64,000 bases of DNA. It comes from Pseudopedobacter saltans DSM 12145 (GTDB lineage Bacteria > Bacteroidota > Bacteroidia > Sphingobacteriales > Sphingobacteriaceae). The position numbers were made by a program, and so were the translations under genes. How positions within the stretch are numbered: the stretch's first letter is position 1; each line of letters opens with the position of its first letter. Below, in pieces: positions 27,900-36,076 of the stretch. The stretch covers positions 2,480,001-2,544,000 of the forward strand of contig NC_015177.1 of assembly GCF_000190735.1 (NCBI RefSeq), given 5' to 3'. The notes beneath the pieces were generated by a model. It saw only the letters and a list, made by a program, of their open reading frames with translations. It had not been told where the DNA came from and searched no databases.

Positions 27900-28481
27900 C
27901 TACTCCAAATTGGAATGTCTTTTAAACATAATTTGTGGCTTCTGACCGCTCTGTTGCCACAAAGTGTGAAATATAGCATCACAAAGCAGAGATAATGCCT
28001 GTTCAAACAATGTTCCTGCATATTGTTTTGAAACTTTTTCACCATAGTCATATTTACTGGAAGCTGGCAAAAGAATTGTCTGATCTGAAATTTTAGCTAA
28101 TTCGGAATTCTCATCAGTTGTATAGCAAACAACATTCGCCCCTTCCGCTTTTGCTTTTTGTGCAGCTTTAATTACAGAATGTGTTGTCCCAGATCCAGAT
28201 GCTACTAACAATAAATCCCCTTCAGAAATAGCAGGGGCACTAATTTCTCCAACAATACTTGCATGAAACCCTAAATGGATCAATCGCATAGCAAAACCAC
28301 TTAATGCCAAGCCAGAACGCCCAACTCCTTTAACAAAGATTCTATTTGATGTTTTAAGATATTCTGATAATAAGGTTATATCTTCATAATTCAGATTATT
28401 GGCCAATCGAAGATTTTCCTCCAATATCATCTCCAAATTATCTTTCAACGCCTTGGTATTATCTGCTTTTTGTCTGTTCAT
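27900..28481 (-). CDS. SIS-domain sugar-phosphate isomerase, 6-phospho-3-hexuloisomerase-like
   Basis: A 193-residue single SIS domain with VKGVGRSGLALSGFAMRLIHLG, the phosphosugar-binding LLLVASGSGTTHSVI loop and GANVVCYTTDENSELAKISD. Length and wording match HxlB, which turns hexulose 6-phosphate into fructose 6-phosphate in the ribulose monophosphate route. The partner HxlA is not in this window, so the physiological substrate is uncertain. Its stop codon adjoins the microsatellite. Confidence 0.85.
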   Translation of the reverse strand: MNRQKADNTKALKDNLEMILEENLRLANNLNYEDITLLSEYLKTSNRIFVKGVGRSGLALSGFAMRLIHLGFHASIVGEISAPAISEGDLLLVASGSGTTHSVIKAAQKAKAEGANVVCYTTDENSELAKISDQTILLPASSKYDYGEKVSKQYAGTLFEQALSLLCDAIFHTLWQQSGQKPQIMFKRHSNLE

Positions 28482-28505
28482 AATCGGAAGCTTTTTATAA
28501 AGTAT
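28482..28505. other. Upstream region of the SIS-domain gene
   Basis: The 322-nt stretch from here to 28803 has no gene. It consists of this short upstream piece, the MITE-like element (28506-28652) and a weak heptad repeat (28704-28770). Confidence 0.5.
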
Positions 28506-28652
28506 CTAGTGTCCTGTCAACCACATTTTGTCAGGCTTTCCGACTTTTCGGGATCGAAGCCTCTGCGAATAATCCTTCGATAAGCTCAGAGCTTGTCCCG
28601 CCCAACGGGAGTGACAAACGCATATAACATTTTATCGGTGACACGACACTAG
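28506..28652. mobile_element. MITE-like non-autonomous element (147 bp)
   Basis: Terminal inverted repeats of about 16 nt (CTAGTGTCCTGTCA at the left; its near-complement at 28637-28652) bound the element, and AGTATC stands at both edges (28501-28506 and 28651-28656) as a possible target duplication. The interior has a CCTTCGATAAGCTCAG motif, found in dispersed repeats of many bacterial genomes. No ORF, so it would depend on a transposase elsewhere. Confidence 0.6.
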
Positions 28653-28703
28653 TATCAAAGTATAAATATGTCCGAATTCGGAGAACCAAAGACGGAGTTT
28701 GGA

Positions 28704-28770
28704 TTGATAGTCCATAGTCGATGTTAAAATCTACTAATGAACTAATGACACCAATGAACCATCTAACTTC
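28704..28770. repeat. Weak heptad-period repeat
   Basis: TAGTC recurs at 28708 and 28715 and TAATGA units follow at 28735 and 28743, with slips of 6 and 8 nt. It contains a 14-mer (28710-28723) whose exact reverse complement stands in the array at 52648-52661. Confidence 0.4.
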
Positions 28771-28803
28771 GAGAGCTTACTGTCCTTTGCTGTTAAAACC
28801 CTT

Positions 28804-29631
28804 TTATTCAAAAACTATCGTCTTATTGTTAAAAACAAAAACCCTGTCTTCAAAAACAAAATGCAAGGCTTTGGCCAAAACCGAAGTTTCAATTTCTTTT
28901 CCCGCTCTTATCATATCTGAAAGCGAATAATTATGGTTTACAGGGATAGTTTGCTGAACGATAATTGGCCCTTCATCCAAGTCATTTGTTACAAAATGTG
29001 CTGTCGCACCAATTAACTTCACTCCTCTATGAAAAGCTCTTTTATAAGGATTTGCTCCTATAAAAGCCGGCAAGAAAGAATGATGAATATTAATTATCTG
29101 ATTAGGATATGAAGCTACAAACTCAGGAGAAAGTATTCTCATGAACTTAGCTAATACCAGATAATCAAACTTATATTGTGCTAATTGCGCTTTAATTTCA
29201 TTCTCAAAAGCTACTTTATCCTTTTCCTCGTGAGAAATTTCGTAAAAAGGAACTCCAAATCTTTCGCAAATATTCGACAGATAAGAATAATTGCCAATCA
29301 CAGCTTCAACACTGGCACCTAAGGTTTTAAAATGGTTGCGAATCAAAATATCACTTAAACAATGGTACTCTTTGGTAACAAGGACAACAATTTTCTTTTC
29401 AGGTTCAGGATTAACTTTCACCATAGCATCCGATGGAAGTCCTTTCTGTAAAGCATTCTGTAATACAGCGATATCGTTGTAAGGTTCGACAACCAATCTT
29501 GCAAAAAACGCCCCCTCGTTAATATCAACAAACTCTCTCATCGTAAGAATGTTAATATTAAACTTAGCCATAACTCCTGCAATATCTGCAACCAGACCAA
29601 CCTTATCTTTGCACTGTATTACTATTACCAT
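28804..29631 (-). CDS. purU: Formyltetrahydrofolate deformylase
   Basis: Hydrolyses 10-formyl-THF to THF and formate. The 275-residue protein has an N-terminal ACT domain (about 1-80, CKDKVGLVADIAGVMAKFNINI) and a formyltransferase-fold C-terminal domain with the catalytic Asn-His-Asp set in INIHHSFLPAFIGANPY and GATAHFVTNDLDEGPII. The ATG at 29631 places the ACT domain at the N-terminus as usual; an in-frame start at 29673 would add 14 unlikely residues. Confidence 0.93.
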   Translation of the reverse strand: MVIVIQCKDKVGLVADIAGVMAKFNINILTMREFVDINEGAFFARLVVEPYNDIAVLQNALQKGLPSDAMVKVNPEPEKKIVVLVTKEYHCLSDILIRNHFKTLGASVEAVIGNYSYLSNICERFGVPFYEISHEEKDKVAFENEIKAQLAQYKFDYLVLAKFMRILSPEFVASYPNQIINIHHSFLPAFIGANPYKRAFHRGVKLIGATAHFVTNDLDEGPIIVQQTIPVNHNYSLSDMIRAGKEIETSVLAKALHFVFEDRVFVFNNKTIVFE

Positions 29632-29695
29632 TTTATTTTTAAAATTAAAGCGCCTAAAATAAACAAAATCCACATATTGCGAAGTAAAGCCAGCG

Positions 29696-29720
29696 AAAAA
29701 GCACCCTATTAGGGTGCTTT
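29696..29720 (-). terminator. Terminator after the S74-domain gene
   Basis: A 10-bp stem (29698-29707 with 29711-29720) with a 3-nt loop; on the minus strand it is followed by TTTTT. Confidence 0.85.
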
Positions 29721-29730
29721 CGTTGTGTAT

Positions 29731-30162
29731 TTAACCTCTTTTGGATTTAAGCTCCTGCAGTTCTTTTTTCAGTGCATCGAGCTGTTCCTGTTGTTCTTTT
29801 AATGCTTCAACTAAAACAGGAATAAGATCATCTTTATTTACCTCTTTATATTTAGCCACTTTAGTATTTCCTTTATTGATATTGTAAACAGAAGACGATT
29901 CATAAACCATGGCGGGAAATACTTGCTCTACATTTTCAACCAGAAAACCATATTGATTGCCCTGCGGCAATTTCAAATACTTGTATTTATCTACATTGTA
30001 TTTAAAAGTCACTGCCTGTAAACTCTTAAGCTTCGATGTAGGATTCTCAATTTTATTTATTGCTAATTTTAAATCATTTTCGCTAATAGATTGTGCATTG
30101 GCAAGATTTGTTATTAGCAAAAACGCCATAACTAAATATAACTTTGAAATTATTTTTTGCAT
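29731..30162 (-). CDS. Small secreted protein with an S74-type (tail-fibre chaperone) domain
   Basis: A 143-residue protein: signal peptide (residues 1-24, ending NLANA), then a segment with the S74 signature (YGFLVENVEQVFPAMV and KEVNKDDLIPVLVEALKEQQEQLDALKKELQ ending in a coiled coil). S74 domains are intramolecular chaperones that trimerise fibres and normally cut themselves off; here the domain stands almost alone behind a signal peptide. The Ser-Lys pair for self-cleavage is not obvious. The ATG at 30162 is chosen for the signal peptide. No phage genes are nearby. Confidence 0.75.
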   Translation of the reverse strand: MQKIISKLYLVMAFLLITNLANAQSISENDLKLAINKIENPTSKLKSLQAVTFKYNVDKYKYLKLPQGNQYGFLVENVEQVFPAMVYESSSVYNINKGNTKVAKYKEVNKDDLIPVLVEALKEQQEQLDALKKELQELKSKRG

Positions 30163-30220
30163 TACTGTAAGTTTAAATATTGAAAGATAAATAATATTTA
30201 CCACTGGTAGACCGGACTAT

Positions 30221-30511
30221 TTAAACTAAACAGTTGGGCGGCGGGTAATGCAATGGAATATGAACTTCGCTTAATCTTTTACTGAAGTAGAAGTTGAATA
30301 ATACACCGGTTCCGCACTCTGTCAACTTTAGTAGGGAATTTATTATAAATTCTTCTTCAAAAAATCTCCCAGAACCGTTATCCTCTTCAGTTTCGCTATT
30401 TGCCACCGTATACTCCTTTTCAACATTCTTCTTTACAGCCAACATTATGCTATCTATAAACAGGAAGTTTAAAAGTATAAAACATAAAAAAATGCTCAGA
30501 AAACGTTTCAT
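30221..30511 (-). CDS. Small exported hypothetical protein
   Basis: A 96-residue ORF from the ATG at 30511: one hydrophobic segment (about 3-26, LSIFLCFILLNFLFIDSIML), an acidic stretch (NSETEEDNGSG) and a C-terminal part ending PLHYPPPN. It resembles short Bacteroidota secreted proteins with a Pro-rich end. It lies 58 nt upstream of the S74 gene on the same strand and may share its transcript. An overlapping plus-strand ORF has no such features. Confidence 0.5.
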   Translation of the reverse strand: MKRFLSIFLCFILLNFLFIDSIMLAVKKNVEKEYTVANSETEEDNGSGRFFEEEFIINSLLKLTECGTGVLFNFYFSKRLSEVHIPLHYPPPNCLV

Positions 30512-30948
30512 TAATACACAGCTTTTTACAAATATATTTTTTTTGAAAGTAGCTCCAAAATGGACACAAAACACTTATGTTGCTTTCTCAACATCGATTC
30601 CCAGTATACTTATCGATAAAAACAGAAAAATCAATAGAACTTACTAAAAAGAGCATAAATACCACCTTTAAAATATTTATATCTCTGAAAAAATTCTTAA
30701 ATAATCATATACATCCCATATTAATAGGATATACCTGCAAAAAAACTCTTAAAAAAAGCACTAAACCCGTTAGTTTAGAAGTTAAAACATCAACCAATAA
30801 ATCTCTCATAGCAATAAGATCCTATATCAGCTAAATATTAACACTTCTAAGACAGAAAACGGACAATTTCTAATTAATTTTATACAAAATCGTTATAATC
30901 TTAAACAGGCATTTATTTTGATTATGACATTAAAATGAACAAAAGAAG
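30512..30948. other. AT-rich intergenic region upstream of msrA
   Basis: No gene supported. A short hairpin (CTAAAC/GTTTAG) lies near 30760-30780. Plus-strand ORFs here lack any family resemblance or signal. Promoters for the divergent genes on both sides probably lie here, but none fits the consensus well. Confidence 0.45.
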
Positions 30949-31500
30949 ATGACAGAAAATCATAAAATTGCCGTTTTTGGCGGAGGTTGTTTCTGGTGTA
31001 CAGAAGTTATATTTACTACGTTAAAGGGCGTTATCGACGTAAAACCTGGTTATATGGGTGGCTCTACAGAAAACCCAACTTACAAAGATGTGTGTACCGG
31101 TGAAACTGGCCATGCAGAAGTAATTCAGATCGTCTACGACGAGAAACAAATCTCATTCTCTGAATTGCTATTGGTATTTTTTAAAACTCACGATCCCACC
31201 ACGTTAAACAGACAAGGTAATGATATTGGTACCCAGTACAGATCTGTTGTTTTTTATTATGATGAAGATCAAAAACAACAGGCGGAAGAAATGATTGCGC
31301 AGCTGACTAAGGAAGAAGTATTTGATTCACCTATTGTTACCGAAATTTCTCCTGCAACAAAGTTTTATGTTGCGGAAAATTACCACCATAACTATTATGC
31401 GAATAATAGAAGTCAGCCTTATTGTTTAGCGGTTATTCAACCTAAAGTATTGAAATTCGCTGAGAAATTTAAGGACAAGATAAAACCAGAGCTATTGTAG
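30949..31500 (+). CDS. msrA: Peptide methionine (S)-S-oxide reductase
   Basis: Repairs methionine-S-sulfoxide in proteins. The 183-residue protein has the GGGCFWCTE active site (Cys14 the nucleophile), GYMGGSTENPTYKDVCTGETGHAE and YHHNYY...NRSQPYC with a C-terminal cysteine that could resolve the disulfide. It stands alone between a long AT-rich region and a hairpin. Confidence 0.95.
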   Translation: MTENHKIAVFGGGCFWCTEVIFTTLKGVIDVKPGYMGGSTENPTYKDVCTGETGHAEVIQIVYDEKQISFSELLLVFFKTHDPTTLNRQGNDIGTQYRSVVFYYDEDQKQQAEEMIAQLTKEEVFDSPIVTEISPATKFYVAENYHHNYYANNRSQPYCLAVIQPKVLKFAEKFKDKIKPELL

Positions 31501-31535
31501 TCGAGAGACACCGACAGCGCAGGCTTTTAACAAAA

Positions 31536-31580
31536 GTAGCTAATCTGTTTACTGAAATCACAGTAAACAATATTAGCTAC
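31536..31580. terminator. Long hairpin between msrA and the esterase gene
   Basis: Outer arms of 9 bp (31536-31544 with 31572-31580) and inner arms of 8 bp (31547-31554 with 31561-31568) are separated by short bulges. It lies between convergent genes; flanking T runs are weak. Confidence 0.55.
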
Positions 31581-31605
31581 ATGCTAAGCAAAATAAAATA
31601 ATATC

Positions 31606-32400
31606 TCACTCTCCCTTATTTTTTATTTGCCCAAAAAGCCAGGGTAACAGGTCCTTTTCTGCAAAAGCGGGATTCCAGCTGTTATGATTTGCATTTGGAT
31701 AAAAAGTATATCTTGGAGAAGCTCCGCGTTTTTGTAAAGCTGCTATAACATCTCTGGAAAACTGAGGAGAAACGATATCATCTTTTTCTCCGTGAAATAT
31801 CCAAAGCTTTACTTTTCCGGCGTACTTTCTAACGTTAGCAACATTATCGCCGCCGCAGATTGCAACCGCAGCTGCTATATCATTAGGTTTTCTACGCAAA
31901 ATCTCCAACGTACCCATACCTCCCATCGAAAGTCCCATAATGTAGATTCTATCAGGATCTATATATTGGCCCCGTTTTACACTATCAAAGTACTTCAATA
32001 AAAGTGACATTGACTTTGTTGGCTTTCCACCTTTTCTGAAAAAGAAATGTCTCTTACCTTTTTCATCAGTTTCTATTTTCACATTAGCCCAATAACTATC
32101 GGTTGCACATTGTGGAAAAACCACTACTGCAGGAAATGCTTCTCTATTTTTATTATCCAGAAACAAATTGGCACCGTTTAACAATTGCTTCTCATTATCA
32201 TTCCCCGACTCCCCTCGTCCATGTAAGAAAATCAGCAAAGGGTAGTTTTTACTTTTATTAAATCCTTCGGGGTAAAGCACCCGAAGTGGCAAAGTATCTT
32301 TATTTATCACAAAGTACTCTTTTTTAAAAAGCGTCTTATCTTGTGCAAATGCTACAAGCGGAAATAGAAAAAGGATAAATAATAATGCTTTTAGCCTCAT
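31606..32400 (-). CDS. Secreted alpha/beta-hydrolase (esterase/phospholipase family)
   Basis: A 264-residue hydrolase with a signal peptide (1-19, ending VAFA). FLHGRGESGND is the oxyanion region; the triad is visible as Ser158 in GLSMGG, Asp207 or 208 in GEKDDIV and His239 in NHNSW. Relatives are carboxylesterases in carbohydrate loci, sometimes removing acyl decorations. It is the last gene of the utilization locus, 3 nt after the GH3 gene. The substrate is inferred only from context; a role on succinyl or acetyl groups of beta-glucans is possible. Confidence 0.8.
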   Translation of the reverse strand: MRLKALLFILFLFPLVAFAQDKTLFKKEYFVINKDTLPLRVLYPEGFNKSKNYPLLIFLHGRGESGNDNEKQLLNGANLFLDNKNREAFPAVVVFPQCATDSYWANVKIETDEKGKRHFFFRKGGKPTKSMSLLLKYFDSVKRGQYIDPDRIYIMGLSMGGMGTLEILRRKPNDIAAAVAICGGDNVANVRKYAGKVKLWIFHGEKDDIVSPQFSRDVIAALQKRGASPRYTFYPNANHNSWNPAFAEKDLLPWLFGQIKNKGE

Positions 32401-32403
32401 TGC

Positions 32404-34710
32404 TTATTCAAATTTAAAGTTAGCTTCCTTTACATTAGAAGAACTATTTCCTACAAAAACCTTGAAATCACCAGGCTCTGCTACGAACTTAAGATCCGAA
32501 TCATAGAATTTTATAGTTTCTTCTGTGATATCAAAGCTTACATTTTTAGCCTCTCCTGCTTTGAGAAATATTTTCTTAAATCCTTTTAATTCTTTAACAG
32601 GTCTTGTTACGCTTCCTACCATATCTCTGATATAAAATTGCACAACTTCTTCACCATCGTATATACCGGCATTTTTAACATTGGCCTCAACAGTTATCTT
32701 TCCTCCGGACCTAAGTACCGAATTATTCAACACGGGTTGAGATATCTCAAATTTAGAATAGCTTAAACCATATCCAAAAGGATACAAGGGATCATTACTT
32801 ACATCTAAATAATTCGATCTGAATTTCTGGAACCATGCACCTTCCAATGGCCTGCCGGTATTCTTATGATTATAATATAAGGGCACCTGTCCCACATTTT
32901 GTGGAAAAGTCATACTCAATTTCCCAGACGGATTAACATCTCCAAAAAGAACATCGGCTATTGCATTTCCGGTTTCAGAACCGCCAAACCAGACGTTCAA
33001 TATTGCCGGAACGTTTTTGTCTTCCCACGACAAATCCAAAGGCCTTCCTGTAAATAAAACCAATACAACAGGTTTACCTAATTTTAAAAGTTCGGATAAA
33101 AGTTCTTGCTGATTTTGTGGAATTCGGATATCTGATCTGCTGGAGCTTTCTCCACTCATTTCCGAACTTTCGCCCATCGCCGCCACAATTACGTCTGATT
33201 TCCTGGCTACAGACAAAGCCTCTTTCAGCATGATTTCTTTACTTCTGTTATCTCTTGGGATATCTCTGCCAAACATGGTCGCTCTTTTCTGATATTCCGG
33301 GTCGTCCAAAAGATTGGTACCCATAGCATAGTTTACTTTAACTTTGCTTCCCAACGTATTTTCCAATCCTTCTTTAACAGAAATGGCTTTACTTAAATCT
33401 GTAGAAACACTCCAGGTACCTGGCATATTTTCTTTGGTATTGGCTAGCGGACCTATTAAGGCTATGGTACCTTGTTTTTTTAATGGAAGTACATTTTCAT
33501 TTTTCAATAACACAAAACTTTTTGTAGCAACTTCCCTTGCAAACTGCAGATTTTCCCTGGTATAAATCTCTGTTCTTGCCCGCTCTTCATTACAATATTT
33601 AAACGGATCTTCAAAAAGCCCCAGTTTATACTTCGCTTCCAGTACCAATCTGCATGCTCTATTAATTTCCCCCATACTCACTTTTCCCTGTTCATAAGAT
33701 GATTTTAAAGTGGTTAAAAAGCCTTCTCCCACCATATCCATATCTACACCTGCATTTAATGCTTTTGCAGATACCTGTTGCAGATTACCAAAACCATGGT
33801 CTACCATTTCATTGATTCCGGTGTAATCAGTCACAACAAACCCTTTAAAGCCCCATTGTTCTCTCAATACATCCGTAACCAACCACTTATTTGCCGTCGC
33901 CGGTATACCATCTATTTCGTTAAATGATGTCATCACACTACCTACACCAGCATCTACTGCTGCTTTATAAGGCAGCATATATTCGTTGAACATTCTGTTT
34001 CTGCTCATGTCTACCGTGTTATAATCCCTACCTGCCTCTCCTGCGCCATATAAGGCAAAATGCTTTACACAAGCCATAATGGTATTTGCCTTGGAAAGAT
34101 CATCTCCCTGATAGCCTTTCACCATTGCTTTCGCAATTTCTGCTCCCAGGAATGGATCTTCTCCGTTCCCTTCAGATACACGGCCCCATCGGGGATCTCT
34201 GGAAACGTCTACCATCGGCGAAAAAGTCCAGTTCAATCCATCCGCAGTTGCTTCCTGAGCCGCCATTCTGGCTGTTTTGTAAATCAGGTCCATATCCCAG
34301 GAACAGGATAAACCCAGAGGAATCGGAAATGTGGTTTTATAACCATGGATAACGTCCAAACCAAATATCAAAGGAATTTTTAGTCTTGTTTCGTTTACTG
34401 CAATTTCTTGAGTCTTTCTGATCTTAGCTGGTGTTGTTAAACTAAAAAATCCTCCTACCTGTCCATTCTTTATTTTCTGTTCGATATTTGAATTGACCGT
34501 TGTTCCTGTCACCGCATCTCCTCCTGTCAATAAATTCAACTGCCCTATCTTCTCCTCCAATGTCATTTTCGACATTAACTCACTAATGAACTTGTCCATT
34601 TCAGATTCATTTTTAACGGCTTCAACCTTATCTTGCTTTGCTATTTTAGGTGTACATGCCATTAAAACCGAAATACCTACTGCTATTATACTCATTTTTA
34701 GAAATTCCAT
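32404..34710 (-). CDS. GH3 beta-glucosidase (BglX-type), lipoprotein
   Basis: A 768-residue glycoside hydrolase family 3 enzyme with a lipoprotein signal (VLMAC near residue 19), TIM-barrel domain (LIFGLDVIHGYKTTFPIPLG, KHFALYGAGEAGRDY), nucleophile Asp295 in FVVTDYTGINE, acid/base region EMSGESSSRSDI and a C-terminal fibronectin-III-like domain. GH3 enzymes release glucose from the non-reducing end of beta-glucosides. Next to two GH144 genes, it would convert sophorose and longer beta-1,2-gluco-oligosaccharides to glucose. The symbol bglX fits the subfamily but I leave it open. Confidence 0.9.
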   Translation of the reverse strand: MEFLKMSIIAVGISVLMACTPKIAKQDKVEAVKNESEMDKFISELMSKMTLEEKIGQLNLLTGGDAVTGTTVNSNIEQKIKNGQVGGFFSLTTPAKIRKTQEIAVNETRLKIPLIFGLDVIHGYKTTFPIPLGLSCSWDMDLIYKTARMAAQEATADGLNWTFSPMVDVSRDPRWGRVSEGNGEDPFLGAEIAKAMVKGYQGDDLSKANTIMACVKHFALYGAGEAGRDYNTVDMSRNRMFNEYMLPYKAAVDAGVGSVMTSFNEIDGIPATANKWLVTDVLREQWGFKGFVVTDYTGINEMVDHGFGNLQQVSAKALNAGVDMDMVGEGFLTTLKSSYEQGKVSMGEINRACRLVLEAKYKLGLFEDPFKYCNEERARTEIYTRENLQFAREVATKSFVLLKNENVLPLKKQGTIALIGPLANTKENMPGTWSVSTDLSKAISVKEGLENTLGSKVKVNYAMGTNLLDDPEYQKRATMFGRDIPRDNRSKEIMLKEALSVARKSDVIVAAMGESSEMSGESSSRSDIRIPQNQQELLSELLKLGKPVVLVLFTGRPLDLSWEDKNVPAILNVWFGGSETGNAIADVLFGDVNPSGKLSMTFPQNVGQVPLYYNHKNTGRPLEGAWFQKFRSNYLDVSNDPLYPFGYGLSYSKFEISQPVLNNSVLRSGGKITVEANVKNAGIYDGEEVVQFYIRDMVGSVTRPVKELKGFKKIFLKAGEAKNVSFDITEETIKFYDSDLKFVAEPGDFKVFVGNSSSNVKEANFKFE

Positions 34711-34736
34711 AACCTAACTATTACTCGTCCTATCCT

Positions 34737-36071
34737 TTATTTTTCATATTGAAAGCCTAATTTGTTGAGGCCGTTCTGTACATCGCTATCGCTCATAAAA
34801 AGCTTCCATAATAATTTTGAACGATAATTTTCCAGCATAACCACTACAGGCCCCTGATCTATCCCCAAATACTTCTGCGGATACCAGTTGTCAGTTTCGC
34901 TAAATGCGTCATAAAAACCATATTCTCCCCATAACCTATCTTTCTTATTTTCATACCAATTTCTCATAGCCGAAAGCGATTGTTCTGGTGTATAGACAAT
35001 AGAAGATATTGCGGCAGTTGGTGCAATAACGCCTAAATCCCTTTCCATCGCAGGTGCATGACCGGCATAGCCTTTTACAGAATAACTGGATGTTAAACCC
35101 CAACTATCTTTGCCATATCCTTTGTATTTTAAAGGATTGTTTACACACCATTGATAATTTATTAAAACCTGATTTCTATTTTCTTCCCAATAAGAAGCAT
35201 ACGCGTCCTTCAATCCGTGAGGATTTAAACCTAGATAAGAATAATGCGCCCAAAAAAGAGGGCCTCCATTATCTACTCCCTGATGGCGTAGCTGTAACTT
35301 GATCCCTTCATATTCATGTTCTTTCTTGATTTTTCCGTTTTCCGCCCAGCCTTCATGATATACTGCCGCCTCTACACCATGGGTTGGGGATGCTGCTGCC
35401 AAAACATACATAACCAGACACTCATTATAGCCATGTATGGGAAAGTTCATATCCCATCCATAATTTGGGCTCCAATGCCAATAAAGAACATTTTGACCTC
35501 GTGTGTACCATTTAAAATCAATTCCCTTCCATAAATCATCAGCTAAAGTCGATAATTTCTTTTCTTCTTCTGTTCCGTCCTTAAAATACTGTTTCACACA
35601 GATTAAGCCTTGGGCTACGAAAGAAGTCTCTACCAAATCACCTCCGTCGTCTTTTTTGGAAAACGGCTTGGTTTCTCCGGTTTCTCCCTGCAACCAATGC
35701 GGCCAGGCTCCGTGAAATCTATCGGCATTTTTAAGAAAGTCCAATATTTTACTTAATCGCTCTACCCCCTCTTCTCTTGTAATGTATTTCCGCTCTATAG
35801 CACTTATAATACCCATTATACCAAACCCGGTCGCGCCGGTAGTCACCACATTTTTATCATTCTGAGGATATACTCCGTCTATGTGTATTCTCTCTCTAGC
35901 TGCACCCGAATTTGGTTCAGCTCCTTCCCAGAAATAACGAAAAGTTTGTCTCTGGACAACATCTATCAACTCCTGGTCTGATAAGTGCTTACTATCACCT
36001 TTGTTTTTTGACGGGTTACAAGCGCTGAATACTACCAAAACAGCAAATGCATATACAAATATTCTATTCAT
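34737..36071 (-). CDS. GH144-type beta-1,2-glucanase (Glycoamylase domain), lipoprotein
   Basis: A 444-residue (alpha/alpha)6-barrel protein of the Glycoamylase Pfam type, often auto-named glucoamylase. Lipobox FSAC near residue 18. LIDVVQRQTFRYFWEGAEP, GFGIMGIISAIER, the acidic motif DDGGDLVE (Asp141, Asp145, Glu148), HWSPNYGWDMNFPIHGYNE and IDQGPVVVMLENYRSKLLW are all present. The D-x3-D-x2-E spacing agrees with what I recall of the catalytic region of the Chitinophaga pinensis endo-beta-1,2-glucanase that founded GH144. It follows a paralogue by 5 nt and precedes the GH3 gene by 26 nt. Confidence 0.82.
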   Translation of the reverse strand: MNRIFVYAFAVLVVFSACNPSKNKGDSKHLSDQELIDVVQRQTFRYFWEGAEPNSGAARERIHIDGVYPQNDKNVVTTGATGFGIMGIISAIERKYITREEGVERLSKILDFLKNADRFHGAWPHWLQGETGETKPFSKKDDGGDLVETSFVAQGLICVKQYFKDGTEEEKKLSTLADDLWKGIDFKWYTRGQNVLYWHWSPNYGWDMNFPIHGYNECLVMYVLAAASPTHGVEAAVYHEGWAENGKIKKEHEYEGIKLQLRHQGVDNGGPLFWAHYSYLGLNPHGLKDAYASYWEENRNQVLINYQWCVNNPLKYKGYGKDSWGLTSSYSVKGYAGHAPAMERDLGVIAPTAAISSIVYTPEQSLSAMRNWYENKKDRLWGEYGFYDAFSETDNWYPQKYLGIDQGPVVVMLENYRSKLLWKLFMSDSDVQNGLNKLGFQYEK

Positions 36072-36076
36072 TATTT

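Noticed and set aside
29731-30162. Phage remnant because of the S74 tail-fibre domain
   Set aside because: No capsid, tail or integrase genes nearby, and the protein has a bacterial signal peptide.
30294-30834. Plus-strand ORFs opposite the small exported gene and in the AT-rich region
   Set aside because: No signal peptide, domain or terminator pattern; the minus-strand frame has a signal segment and a plausible partner.
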